Below, one piece after another: positions 10,367 to 19,999 of a DNA stretch of 64,000 nucleotides. The DNA is from Bathynomus jamesi (lineage: Eukaryota; Arthropoda; Malacostraca; Isopoda; Cirolanidae). Numbering within the stretch: the first letter of the stretch is position 1; each line of letters begins with the position of its first letter. A program made the position numbers and the translations under genes. The notes under the pieces were generated by a model, which saw only the letters and a program-made list of their open reading frames with translations, made no database searches and was not told the DNA's origin. The stretch lies in NCBI GenBank assembly GCA_023014485.1, contig JAJOZX010001072.1:764001-828000 (forward strand), read 5' to 3'.

Positions 10367-11032
10367 GGGTGTCCCATGAGGAAATGTCAAGAATGCACCA
10401 TTTCACTCTTTGGGTATTTCTAAGTAGAAAGTATTATATCGATATGCGTCTGATTCCCAACCGTTACCGAGATACAGGCCTCTACATTTGGGTAATTAAA
10501 ACATAATAAAAAGGCGATCTTAGATACTATTTAATGACACTTGTGGTTTACAAAAAATACAAACATACAATACACTATTGCACTTATTGCAGAATAGTTT
10601 CAAAGTGACCCCCTCCTTCTTCAATGCACGCGGCGAGCCTCCGATCCATCGAGTCTTGCCAAGGAAAATGCGGAAGTTCATTTCTGAGATTTATGAACGC
10701 ATCCTGTATACGTGCAACCAACTGCTCCCTAGTTTCGGGCTTACCCCGCTGATAAACGTTACTCTTCAAGAACCCCCAGACAAAAAAATCTAGCGGAGAT
10801 AAGTCAGGCGAACGAGGGGGCCATGCCACAGGTCCTCCACGTCCAATCCACCTTCCCGGAAACCGTTGATATTATCTAAGATCGGCTTTTTATTATGTTT
10901 TAGTTACCCAATTGTAGAGGCCTGTATCTCGGTAACGGTTGGGAATCAGGCACATGTCGATATAATACTTTCTACTTAGAAATACCCAAAGAGTCAAATG
11001 GTGCATTCTTGACATTTCCTCCTGGGACACCC
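10367..11032 (-). mobile_element. Internally deleted mariner-like element with about 157-bp inverted repeats
   Basis: The ends GGGTGTCCC and GGGACACCC extend into inverted repeats of about 157 bp (10367-10523 and 10876-11032) with few mismatches. The interior keeps only the C-terminal part of a transposase on the minus strand. TA follows the right end (11033-11034) but the left flank reads AA, so the target site was altered after or during insertion. Confidence 0.8.
10584..10829 (-). pseudogene. Mariner-like transposase, C-terminal fragment
   Basis: The 81-codon minus-strand frame starts W-P-P-R-S-P-D-L-S-P-L-D-F-F, the block holding the last catalytic D of IS630/mariner transposases, and continues through a C-terminal helical region to a natural stop. 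The DNA-binding domains and the first two catalytic residues are missing. It most resembles the DD41D-type transposases elsewhere in this window (47.2 and 52.3 kb), but spacing cannot be measured in this remnant. Confidence 0.75.
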
Positions 11033-11073
11033 TATATTAAAAAAAGAAGAATGAAATGTTGGTTTACCAAATA

Positions 11074-11693
11074 CAGTATACCTGCCGTAAGAGACCAGCT
11101 TCCGGACGCGTCTCATTGGTCTCTAAAAGCAGGTGGTCTTTTATCACAGTTAGGACTCTATTTTGTATTGGTTTTCCCTTTTTTTTAATTGTTTAGTTCT
11201 GTTAACTCATATTAATTTGAATTATTAGGTCTAAAACTATTCATACATAATAATTATATTCAATAATAATTGCATATATTTATACAACAATTGTATACAT
11301 TTAATTGTTTACAAATTTTACTTAATAATTAGGAAGGGAATATTCTTCTGGCTTAGGAGACCATAAGGGTCAATCTCGTGTGTGTAATTCATTTTAGAAG
11401 AAATTAACTTTAGAAATAAAAACCTTTAGAAGCAGTAACCTTTAGAAGAATTGAACGCTTCCCTATAAACGCAAGCTAATGCTAAAAAATGTGCAAAAAT
11501 AAAGAGAACCAGAAATGTTAATTTTCTGGGACTTAAGAAGACAGTCGCTAAACGTATAAGACAGGTGCTCACTTAACTCAGTTTTTTTTTTTTTTGAAAC
11601 AGCGTAAAGGGATACTATTTGGGACTGGAAAAAACTGGTTGCTTAAGGCAGTTGCTCATTTAACTGAGATGGCCACCCGACCAGGTTTTACTG
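11074..11693. mobile_element. Tigger/pogo-type MITE (620 bp)
   Basis: TA plus CAGTATACCTGCCGTAAG on the left and, reverse-complemented, CAGTAAAACCTGGTCGGG on the right: imperfect Tigger-type inverted repeats bounded by TA (11072-11073 and 11694-11695). Subterminal motifs such as CAGGTGSTC and CTTAACT(G/C)AG recur inside. No coding capacity. Confidence 0.65.
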
Positions 11694-11732
11694 TACTTGA
11701 TATGTTATTTGTTTAATGTTAAAGAAAACGAG

Positions 11733-11930
11733 GGATCACCTGAAGATCAGGGCCCCCAGCCTTCTTTAGTTAGCTTTATAAGACTAACTAACGAAAATAT
11801 CACGACCTAACCTAACCAATCGTCAAGAGCGTACAGTTGACCTAACGATTGGTTAGGTTAGGTTATGATATTTTCGTTAGTTAGGCTAACTAAAGAAGGC
11901 TGGGGGCCCTGATCTTCATTCAAGTGATCC
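11733..11930. mobile_element. Palindromic hairpin repeat with CCTAACCTAACC core
   Basis: The outer arms GATCAGGGCCCCCAGCC / GGCTGGGGGCCCTGATC and the inner arms TAACGAAAATATCA(C)GACCTAACCTAACC are inverted about a centre near 11830. The core ACCAATCGTCAAGAGCGTAC is shared with the larger hairpin at 51635-51927, so this is a dispersed family of fold-back MITEs. No coding capacity. Confidence 0.75.
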
Positions 11931-12340
11931 AAAACGAGTGTTAAAACTATTAAGGATTCATCTTAAAAAGTTCATAGAATCTGTATGAAATTATAATTTT
12001 TTTAGCAAAACCACTCTATCGAAACCACTGTAGCAAATTTTATTAAAAAAAAAATTATTCATAATAATAAGTAATTTTAGAGGTTGATGAAAATAATTTC
12101 TTAAACGAAAAAATATAAAAGAACTCTATAACAATTCATTAAGGATTATCTCGGCGGTCCTTTGTATCTCGCAACAAACAAATTGGCAACATTTTAATTG
12201 CTAGTTAGTGTTTTAAAAGATACAGTAAGCGGAACTTGAAGTTTTGTTAAGAGTGAATGGTGCAAAAGTTATCTGTCTTTTTCTATAATTTAAAATTAAA
12301 ATTAACTAATTTGGGTATGTCACATACCTGCTATAAAAAA
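11931..12340. other. Non-coding AT-rich spacer
   Basis: No gene or repeat end recognised. Confidence 0.6.
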
Positions 12341-12350
12341 GTGAGGATAT

Positions 12351-12526
12351 GATAATCAGCGAGGAGGACCAGAAACTGGCACAGTGTTCAGGCCAGACTA
12401 ATGTGGCTCATTGCGGTAACTGGATTATTAATACCAGTACAGCCGGAAGTCGAACCCCTGACCTGAGGCTCATCACTTCGCTAATAGAGAAATGGTGTTA
12501 CCTACTGAGCTTCGGGAGCTTTCAAA
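12351..12526 (-). mobile_element. tRNA-derived SINE, copy 1
   Basis: On the minus strand the head reads AAGCTCAGTAGGTAACACC, an A-box-like segment, then GGGGTTCGACTTCC, a B-box, as in an internal RNA polymerase III promoter. A body follows that matches the second copy at 13261-13482, including CCACATTAGT and TGTGCCAGTTTCTG. It is flanked by GTGAGGATAT (12341-12350) and GTGAGGATGT (12527-12536), a 10-bp target duplication with one change. The open frame crossing it is incidental. Confidence 0.8.
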
Positions 12527-12536
12527 GTGAGGATGT

Positions 12537-13010
12537 ACAATTCAAAAGTAAATAATTAAAATGGTGGCATCCTACCCACAAATAAGTAGAAAATAACCTA
12601 ACGTTGCATAAGCGCTCTACGGTCTACACAAGTTAATTAATTTGAACAAATTATTTCTGAGTGTATGAATAATAAATAAAAAAAATGTAAATCATGAAAT
12701 TATAAAGCCTCATAAAATCATATAAACAAATTTCTCTTTAAAAATAAGTACGTCTTCGTGAGGATTTCGTTTGCTTTGATATTTATGAGAGGCTTCAACT
12801 CTTCATAAGCTAAGTACTTCGGCGACTTTTAGGCTTCTTGTTCGAGACTGAGCTCCTGAAGACTGGAACTAAAAATCAGTATCTTTGCTTTATCAAAAAA
12901 TATTTAAAAATGAAACTATTAAAGTTTAACGTTAGAAAATATTATTATTATTATTATTATTATATTATTATTATTATTATAGCTGATGTATTTGGAGATA
13001 AAATTAACTG
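12537..13010. other. Non-coding spacer with (ATT)n
   Basis: AT-rich, with an (ATT)n tract at about 12939-12980. No gene seen. Confidence 0.6.
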
Positions 13011-13349
13011 ATTACAGTATTTCCAGATCTGAACACAGTTTTTGACTGCATTCAACATGATATTTTAAGGATAAAGAAAATTCATCGATATAGATTTCGT
13101 GGTGTAACAAGCAAATTAATCGTATCATATCTCTCTTTAATAGAAATCAATATGAAGGTATCTCCGAAAATCATTAATTTTTCTCTCATTGTAAGTTATG
13201 GTGTGCCAAGATAAATGTTCTAGGATTAAGTTTACAATAGTTCTTTCATGTATATCAATGCCAGTGTCCGTAGCTCAATAAATAACACCGTTTCCTTATA
13301 AGAGAAGTGAAGGCACTGAGCTTAAGGGTTCGAATCCCGATAATGCTGG

Positions 13350-13401
<52 letters not shown>

Positions 13402-13740
13402 GCAAAAGTTAGAGCAATGGACCACATTAGTTAACCTGAGCACTGTACCAGTTTCTGACCCTCCTGAGTAGTTATTATTTAGTATATCAATGACAAATTT
13501 TACTTTACCAAATGTACGTAAAATCCTATTTGTTGATGATATCTTATTGCTGAAAAGAATGTACTGATAAAGATTTGTTAGCTCGTGAATTGAATTCTGA
13601 TCCTTTATTATTACATGACTAGCTTTGCTATATCCTTCAATGTTAGTAAAACTATTCAGGCAGAAAAGAACGTGTTGATTGGTCTAAGGTTAATATGCAA
13701 TAGAAAATAGAATATAAAAATAGGACAACACCTTTTTAAT
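13011..13740 (+). pseudogene. Decayed LINE reverse transcriptase, interrupted by a SINE
   Basis: Before the SINE, a frame with stops and shifts shows L-N-T-V-F-D-C-I-Q-H-D-I-L (RT motif A region), G-V-T-S-K-L-I-V-S-Y-L and Y-G-V-P. After it, Y-I-N-D and I-L-F-V-D-D-I-L-L (motif C, catalytic D-D) at about 13526-13552, then F-N-V-S-K-T (motif D region). Joining across the SINE at the shared TATATCAATG gives a continuous V-Y-I-N-D block. The copy is old and unrelated in detail to the CR1-like families of the right half. Confidence 0.72.
13261..13482 (+). mobile_element. tRNA-derived SINE, copy 2
   Basis: Head GTAGCTCAATAAATAACACC (A-box-like) and GGGTTCGAATCCC (B-box), then a body interrupted by an (AAT)n/(ATT)n tract and ending in a part shared with copy 1. 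Perfect 10-bp target duplication TATATCAATG at 13251-13260 and 13483-13492. It lies inside the motif A to C region of the LINE RT. The tandem-repeat expansion inside the body probably postdates insertion. Confidence 0.85.
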
Positions 13741-13869
13741 AATTTAGAATTATTGCATTTTTATGTGGTAATTCCTGTTCAAATGACTCATTTTAAACTT
13801 GTTGATAGGTATTATAATGGTATAACATCCATACTGAGGGAATCAGAAAGGCCTTGGATATAAATCTAC

Positions 13870-14205
13870 AATTGTCATACTAAAATTATTCCTGGATGGA
13901 ATGATTTTATGTACCCCCTTGAAAAGGGAATCAAAAAATGCTTACGATATATGGAGTCCCCTTGGTCGTCCGAGTATAGGGGCAGCTTACATGAACATGA
14001 ATAGAAGTAGTGCTCACTATAAAGCAGCCATAAGATGTAAACAAGAACAGGTCCATTCAGAGCTTCAGATGTAAACAGTTTCATTCGAGCTTCGAAAGTC
14101 TTCGAGACCAATTTAAATAATAATAACAAATTCTGGAAGTGTGTCATGAAAGAAATGGGTGCTAAGAATGCTATCCCATCAATAGTTGATGGAGTGTCTG
14201 GGGCA
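13870..14205 (+). pseudogene. LINE ORF2 linker fragment
   Basis: In frames broken by stops, the plus strand reads I-I-P-G-W-N-D (about 13880-13905), then a region rich in conserved W/F residues to F-W-K-C-V-M-K-E and a final I-V-D-G-V-S-G near 14195. This pattern belongs to the segment between endonuclease and RT in several LINE families. It lies downstream of an RT fragment, so the order is rearranged or two copies are involved. Confidence 0.55.
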
Positions 14206-14851
14206 GTACCGGATTAACTGATGGGTAAGTTGGACTGGAGCCCATGGACCACGAGGCTCAGAGGGGCCCCCAGCACCACTCGCCAGTTACCGAATAGTAG
14301 AAATTATTCTCATTAATGTTCATTATTATTTATTATTAAATTATTATTTTATTAAATTTTTTGGAAAATCCCAGAAATAAATTAACTGGCAAAAATTGGC
14401 AATTTCTTAACCTAAGCCTAGCGATTTTTCTGACAGGACAGTAGTATGATGGCATTTGGCCAGAGGAATTTGGGGTGCTTTGAAACTTGCCCCTGGAGGG
14501 GCCCACTGAAGGCCTTCGCCTCCGTTATGAGGGGGCCTCCTTCCTTAAGTTCCTCACCCCATTTATGGGGTCTCACCGTCCTTAATGAAGGGTATCTGCC
14601 CGTTGAGGGCCCATTGCGGGCCCCCCTCCTCGTTGAAAAAAAAAAAAAAATTTAAAAATTAAGAAGGATTCATCCACGCCTTCCTTCATGGTTTTTCATG
14701 AGACAAAAACAGACAAAAACAAACAAACAAACATTCGAGTACTTTTTACGCAGCGTACCGGCGCGTTCCGTCGTGTTCGTGGGGCCCCGCTAGTTTTATC
14801 TTTCTGGAAGCGTTCGTGCAGAAGATGCATTTCTAGAGAACCAGGCTTCTG

Positions 14852-14904
<53 letters not shown>

Positions 14905-15242
14905 GTAAATGTAACCAACATATATATATTTTGTATATAAGAACTGTAGTGTCTGGCAAATGGCAAATATTTCTTTAACGCCATCCGTGACTTCATCGTT
15001 TCGACTTAATATATTAATAACGATACCACTCAAAATAAAATTAGAATAAATACAGTTAACTCATAAACAAATTTTGTCTTGATCTAATATTTGTATTACG
15101 AAATAGATCCAGAAACTATTAACTAAATTAATTTTAATTTCATTTATTTAATCTAAGGGGAGGCTAATATATTTCAATCCATTCGTATAGTAACGTGGTA
15201 ACAATCATCATGAATAGCAAATATTATCATTATTATCGCAGC

Positions 15243-15296
<54 letters not shown>

Positions 15297-16554
15297 CCCA
15301 TTTTAAAAAGACTAGGATGAACGCAATTATATCCAATTTATATTTCATAAATTCAAATATCGATGTCTTCCTTCATTGTCATATAATTCAACCAGTTAAC
15401 CTATAACTGCTGCTCTAAGATAAATTTTAAATAAATGCCAGCACCAACTCACCCATTTATCACTAGTTACGTGAAGTTGTGTAATGTAACTATAAAACCA
15501 TGAAAATACATTTTCAATAACGCAGCCTACCCATGCATATTCGGATAGATTCAAACACTGAATGATCAAATCCGTCTCTAAACATCCACTTAAACATTAT
15601 TATTATTATTATTATTATTATTATCATCATTATTATTATTTATGTACGTACAAGATTATTTAAATTAAACATTTGATTTTCTTCAAAACAGTTGACAACT
15701 CAATCTTTTAACGTAGGTATAACAAAACAAACAACAAAACATCTTTATTGCGGATCACTCACAATCCATAGCCACTTAACCTAACATACAATTACAATCT
15801 TACGTATACACTGAACTTAATACAAAAATAAGGCCAACATAGCCATTTAACCTAGCATAGTGGCATGCTGTTTGATTAATTATCTGACAATTTTATGTAT
15901 ATTGTTATTACATGAGACATCTTATAACACTTATAACACTTAACTTATTATAACATAGCCATTTATTATAACACTTATTATAACATAGCCATTTATTATA
16001 ACACTTATTATAACATAACCATTTATTATAACACTTATTATAACACAAGTTAATATGCATATATAATCTTTGATACATTACAAAAATAAGTTATTGTAAA
16101 CCAGCAGTTGTCTGAACCAAGACTGCCATATAGGTGAGAGGTATACAGTATCTGAAGACAGGACATTATACAATAACACATTAGAGCTGTTTTGAACCCT
16201 AGTAATGAAATTATATATATATCTATTCTTCCGGATTCACATTTGGCTGGTAGGTAGGTTACGCGTAGTAAACATAAAACTCGCACTGCACCATTTTGGT
16301 TCCCTACATAGCATACGAAAAATATTATTATAAGTCACAGAGTTTATTCATAGCAGTTTTTGTATAGTTAAGGAAAGGAAAGTAGCGATCACGTGAACGT
16401 TATAGGCCCTTCTGTTTAATGCTCCTATTTCAATTCCCATAGCCCTATTAAGTTTATCAACATCATCATACCATTAGCAATATATAACACACACACACAA
16501 ATACATATATATATATATATACGATTGTATATAAAATATATATATATATATATA
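14206..16554. other. Non-coding region with microsatellites and a 30-bp minisatellite
   Basis: No supported gene. A run of CAGTACCGGATTAACTGATG at about 14205 resembles the start of a DNA transposon, but no partner end was found. (TA)n tracts lie at about 14855-14899 and 15250-15293, (ATT)n at about 15596-15645. At about 15947-16045 a 30-bp unit (CTTATTATAACATAGCCATT...) is repeated about three times. An 11-A run lies at 14638-14648. Confidence 0.65.
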
Positions 16555-16697
16555 AAAAGAAGGATCAACACAACGGCAAACATTTTCATTTATTTGTACG
16601 TCAGACGTTTCGACAAATCTTTTGTCATCATCAGTGAGTTAAGTCTGACGTACAAATAAATGAAAATGTTTGCCGTTGTGTTGATCCTTCTTTTCAT
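16555..16697. repeat. Inverted repeat at the head of the array
   Basis: Arms of about 50 nt (16555-16606 and about 16648-16697) are near-perfect reverse complements, carrying AAAAGAAGGATCAACACAAC and its complement. The 40-nt centre is the hammerhead-like motif in minus orientation (GTTTCGACAAATCTTTTGTC, then ATCATCAG). The array thus begins with a partial unit in reverse orientation followed by forward units. Confidence 0.85.
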
Positions 16698-16890
16698 CTG
16701 TAAGCTCCGTTTCCCTAAGGAGAAGTCAATAGTTTTGATATTAACCCAGAGATATGGCCGATCGACATTGAACTATTACAGACAATGTGAAAGAGTCTAT
16801 TTGAAACTGAACAAGGCTATTTGTGATGAGAGTTTCTTGTCTAAGTGCAAAAGTTATAATATTGTGCCTAATTGTGTATTTACTTATTGA
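16660..16890 (+). CDS. 76-codon ORF in array unit 1 (putative PLE ORF start)
   Basis: The frame begins M-K-M-F-A-V-V-L-I-L-L-F-I, a hydrophobic segment resembling a signal peptide or membrane anchor, and continues to Y-L-K-L-N-K-A and F-L-S-K-C-K-S-Y-N-I-V-P. The latter resembles the N-terminal part of PLE polyproteins as I recall them, where a Cys-containing F-L-x-K-C-x-x-Y-x-x-x-P occurs. It is identical in units 2 and 3. Whether it is ever translated is unknown; identity between units reflects recent duplication and does not show selection. Confidence 0.45.
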   Translation: MKMFAVVLILLFICKLRFPKEKSIVLILTQRYGRSTLNYYRQCERVYLKLNKAICDESFLSKCKSYNIVPNCVFTY

Positions 16891-17133
16891 GGTAATTTAA
16901 TTTTAGTTTTTATAGTGATGAAATTTAATTTAATTTTAGTTTTTATAGTGATGAAATTTAAATGATCTTAATTTTGTATTGATGCAATTTTCATTTTGCT
17001 TTAAGGTTTTAATTTTAATGGTTTTAATATTGTATTGATGTAATTTTCACTTTTCAATTTTTGTTTTAAGGTTTTAAGACTTAACTCACCGATGATGACA
17101 AAAGATTTGTCGAAACGTCTGACGTACAAATAA

Positions 17134-17364
17134 ATGAAAATGTTTGCCGTTGTGTTGATCCTTCTTTTCATCTGTAAGCTCCGTTTCCCTAAGGAGAAGT
17201 CAATAGTTTTGATATTAACCCAGAGATATGGCCGATCGACATTGAACTATTACAGACAATGTGAAAGAGTCTATTTGAAACTGAACAAGGCTATTTGTGA
17301 TGAGAGTTTCTTGTCTAAGTGCAAAAGTTATAATATTGTGCCTAATTGTGTATTTACCTATTGA
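17134..17364 (+). CDS. 76-codon ORF in array unit 2
   Basis: Same protein as in unit 1. The only visible difference near its end is a silent change in the Thr codon before the terminal Tyr. Confidence 0.45.
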   Translation: MKMFAVVLILLFICKLRFPKEKSIVLILTQRYGRSTLNYYRQCERVYLKLNKAICDESFLSKCKSYNIVPNCVFTY

Positions 17365-17606
17365 GGTAATTTAATTTTAGTTTTTATAGTGATGAAATTT
17401 AATTTAATTTTAGTTTTTATAGTGATGAAATTTAAATGATCTTAATTTTGTATTGATGCAATTTTCATTTTGCTTTAAGGTTTTAATTTTAATGGTTTTA
17501 ATATTGTATTGATGTAATTTTCACTTTCAATTTTTGTTTTAAGGTTTTAAGACTTAACTCACTGATGATGACAAAAGATTTGTCGAAACGTCTGATGTAC
17601 AAATAA

Positions 17607-17837
17607 ATGAAAATGTTTGCCGTTGTGTTGATCCTTCTTTTCATCTGTAAGCTCCGTTTCCCTAAGGAGAAGTCAATAGTTTTGATATTAACCCAGAGAT
17701 ATGGCCGATCGACATTGAACTATTACAGACAATGTGAAAGAGTCTATTTGAAACTGAACAAGGCTATTTGTGATGAGAGTTTCTTGTCTAAGTGCAAAAG
17801 TTATAATATTGTGCCTAATTGTGTATTTACCTATTGA
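17607..17837 (+). CDS. 76-codon ORF in array unit 3
   Basis: Same protein as in units 1 and 2. Confidence 0.45.
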   Translation: MKMFAVVLILLFICKLRFPKEKSIVLILTQRYGRSTLNYYRQCERVYLKLNKAICDESFLSKCKSYNIVPNCVFTY

Positions 17838-18080
17838 GGTAATTTAATTTTAGTTTTTATAGTGATGAAATTTAATTTAATTTTAGTTTTTATAGTGATG
17901 AAATTTAAATGATCTTAATTTTGTATTGATGCAATTTTCATTTTGCTTTAAGGTTTTAATTTTAATGGTTTTAATATTGTATTGATGTAATTTTCACTTT
18001 TCAATTTTTGTTTTAAGGTTTTAAGACTTAACTCACTGATGATGACAAAAGATTTGTCGAAACGTCTGACGTACAAATAA

Positions 18081-18290
18081 ATGAAAATGTTTGCCGTTGT
18101 GTTGATCCTTCTTTTCATCTGTAAGCTCCGTTTCCCTAAGGAGAAGTCAATAGTTTTGATATTAACCCAGAGATATGGCCGATCGACATTGAACTATTAC
18201 AGACAATGTGAAAGAGTCTATTTGAAACTGAACAAGGCTATTTGTGATGAGAGTTTCTTGTCTAAGTGCAAAAGTTATAATTGTGCCTAA
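18081..18290 (+). pseudogene. Truncated ORF in array unit 4
   Basis: A 2-bp loss in AAAGTTATAATTGTG (other units have AAAGTTATAATATTGTG) shifts the frame and ends the product at 69 residues. Confidence 0.45.
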
Positions 18291-18551
18291 TTGTGTATTT
18301 ACCTATTGGGTAATTTAATTTTAGTTTTTATAGTGATGAAATTTAATTTAATTTTAGTTTTTATAGTGATGAAATTTAAATGATCTTAATTTTGTATTGA
18401 TGCAATTTTCATTTTGCTTTAAGGTTTTAATTTTAATGGTTTTAATATTGTATTGATGTAATTTTCACTTTTCAATTTTTGTTTTAAGGTTTTAAGACTT
18501 AACTCACTGATGATGACAAAAGATTTGTCGAAACGTCTGACGTACAAATAA

Positions 18552-18631
18552 ATGAAAATGTTTGCCGTTGTGTTGATCCTTCTTTTCATCTGTAAGCTCC
18601 GTTTCCCTAAGGAGAAGTCAATAGTTTTGAT
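18552..18631 (+). pseudogene. Fragment of array unit 5
   Basis: The first 27 codons of the unit ORF, cut off at TTTTGATATATATA where a (TA)n tract of about 50 bp starts. Confidence 0.6.
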
Positions 18632-18633
18632 AT

Positions 18634-18690
<57 letters not shown>

Positions 18691-18810
18691 GAGGGTATAT
18701 ATAATATATACTCGTAATAACGAGTCAAACTGAGATCTATAGGCTTATTTAGGCTAGCAAAAGTATAGGCTTATTTAGGCTACTCGTAGCTGTCGCATAT
18801 CGTACGAGTA

Positions 18811-19456
18811 GTGAGCATGGCTGTGCCGCTTTCAATTTGTACTCAGGAAGAACAGAGATCCGTGGTTCATTTTTTGTGGGCAGAAGGTGTGAAAGGAGCT
18901 GAAATTCACACGCGTTTATGTGTTCAGTATGGGAATAATGCGTTACCACGGCGAAGTGTGTACGAGTGGATTCAAATGTTCAAGGAAGGTCGGACATGTG
19001 TGACAGATACTCAGCACTCAGGACGACCGTCAACATCAACCAGTGGTGACAAGCAGGAAGAAGCCAGAGACATGATTTTCGATGACAGAAGATTAACAAT
19101 AAAAGAAATTGCATTTTCATTAGACATCAGCCAAGGGTCAGCCTATTTGATAGTTCATGACATTCTTGGCTTTCACAAGATGGGTGCCCAAACAGTTGAC
19201 GGAAGAGCACAAGCGTAATCGTATGAACGTCGGCTCTCGTCTTTTGGCGCGGTATCATAATGAAGGTGAAAACTTTTTGGAGCGCATTATCACTGGAGAT
19301 GAAACCTGGATCCATCACTATGAACCAGAAAGCAAACGACAGAGCATGCAATAGAAGCATCTAACATCTCCCGTTGCAAGGAAGTTCAAAGCGCAGCCTT
19401 CAACAGGTAAAGTTATGTTAACACTCTTTTGGGATATACGAGGCCCTATCCTTGAA
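18811..19456 (+). pseudogene. Mariner DD34D transposase, 5' half
   Basis: Frame 1 (18811-19218) has the N-terminal helix-turn-helix region starting at M-A-V-P-L or the preceding Met, with S-V-Y-E-W-I-Q-M-F and G-R-P-S-T-S. A small deletion near 19175 shifts the frame into W-V-P-K-Q-L-T-E-E-H-K, a mariner signature. The first catalytic D lies in I-I-T-G-D-E-T-W (about 19295). A TGG-to-TAG change at 19352-19354 ends the frame early. Coding similarity continues to E-H before the LTR insertion. Several lesions make it clearly inactive. Confidence 0.85.
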
Positions 19457-19459
19457 CAT

Positions 19460-19999
19460 TGTAGTAGTTAATTTATTTAATTCATTATTTCTTTATTTAC
19501 TTTCATTTTTCTTCTATTATCGCTTTATCCTTCTTCGTTCTCTTTACACTCGTTTCACTCGCTCTCGCTGTACTTTATAAATATGGTAGCATGACCGAGT
19601 GGAAAGCCGTTATAATTCAAACAATGCAAGAGAGACTGGGGGGGGGGGGTAGTTATACGCGTATTAACATTTTACTAACGTTATTTATTTATACCGAAAA
19701 CATTTAGATAAAAGGGGTAATTTAACTTTAACACTTAAGCCGGAGAGAGATACAAAAGAATATTCCAAGTTCACAACAACATCTTATCACCAAAAGACAC
19801 CTGCTTATACCAAAGGCCATCAGATGACTGCCGGGCATTCCTACCCAGCATTTAGCCAGTGTTCTGGCGTTGCCAACTCGTATTTTATAATTTTTTATAA
19901 ACAAACCACTATTTATCGTAATTACATTTATTAAATATTATCTTTTTTATTAATTTCTTATAACCAAAACATTTTAATTTTTAATTAGACATTACTACA
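19460..19999 (-). repeat. Left LTR (3' LTR in element orientation)
   Basis: TGTAGTAGTTAATTTATTT to GACATTACTACA. It carries a local run of 10 G near 19638-19647 and small differences from the other LTR, indicating some age. Confidence 0.88.

Larger units (their letters stand above)
16555..18631 (+). repeat. Tandem array of about 474-bp PLE-related units with hammerhead-like motifs
   Basis: The block beginning at ATGAAAATG (16660, 17134, 17607, 18081, 18552) repeats at steps of 474, 473, 474 and 471 bp; the fifth unit stops after about 80 bp at a (TA)n tract. Units are almost identical. Each junction carries CTGATGATGACAAAAG, TTTGTCGAAACGTCTGACG (first junction CCGATGA), fitting a hammerhead core: CTGATGA, a perfect 6-bp stem GACAAA/TTTGTC, GAAA, then ACGT-CTG-ACGT. 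Similar motifs lie at the ends of PLEs, including the one at 48.7 kb here, so I infer the unit derives from a PLE terminal repeat plus the start of its ORF. Confidence 0.75.

Noticed and set aside
11780..11880. Interstitial telomere at the CCTAACC motifs
   Set aside because: Only about two repeat units are present and they form part of a palindrome; there is no TTAGG array.
14205..14648. A complete DNA transposon starting CAGTACCGGATTAAC
   Set aside because: No matching right end or target duplication could be found.
15947..16045. CRISPR-like array of 30-bp repeats
   Set aside because: The repeats are contiguous without unique spacers, AT-rich and in a eukaryotic context; this is a minisatellite.
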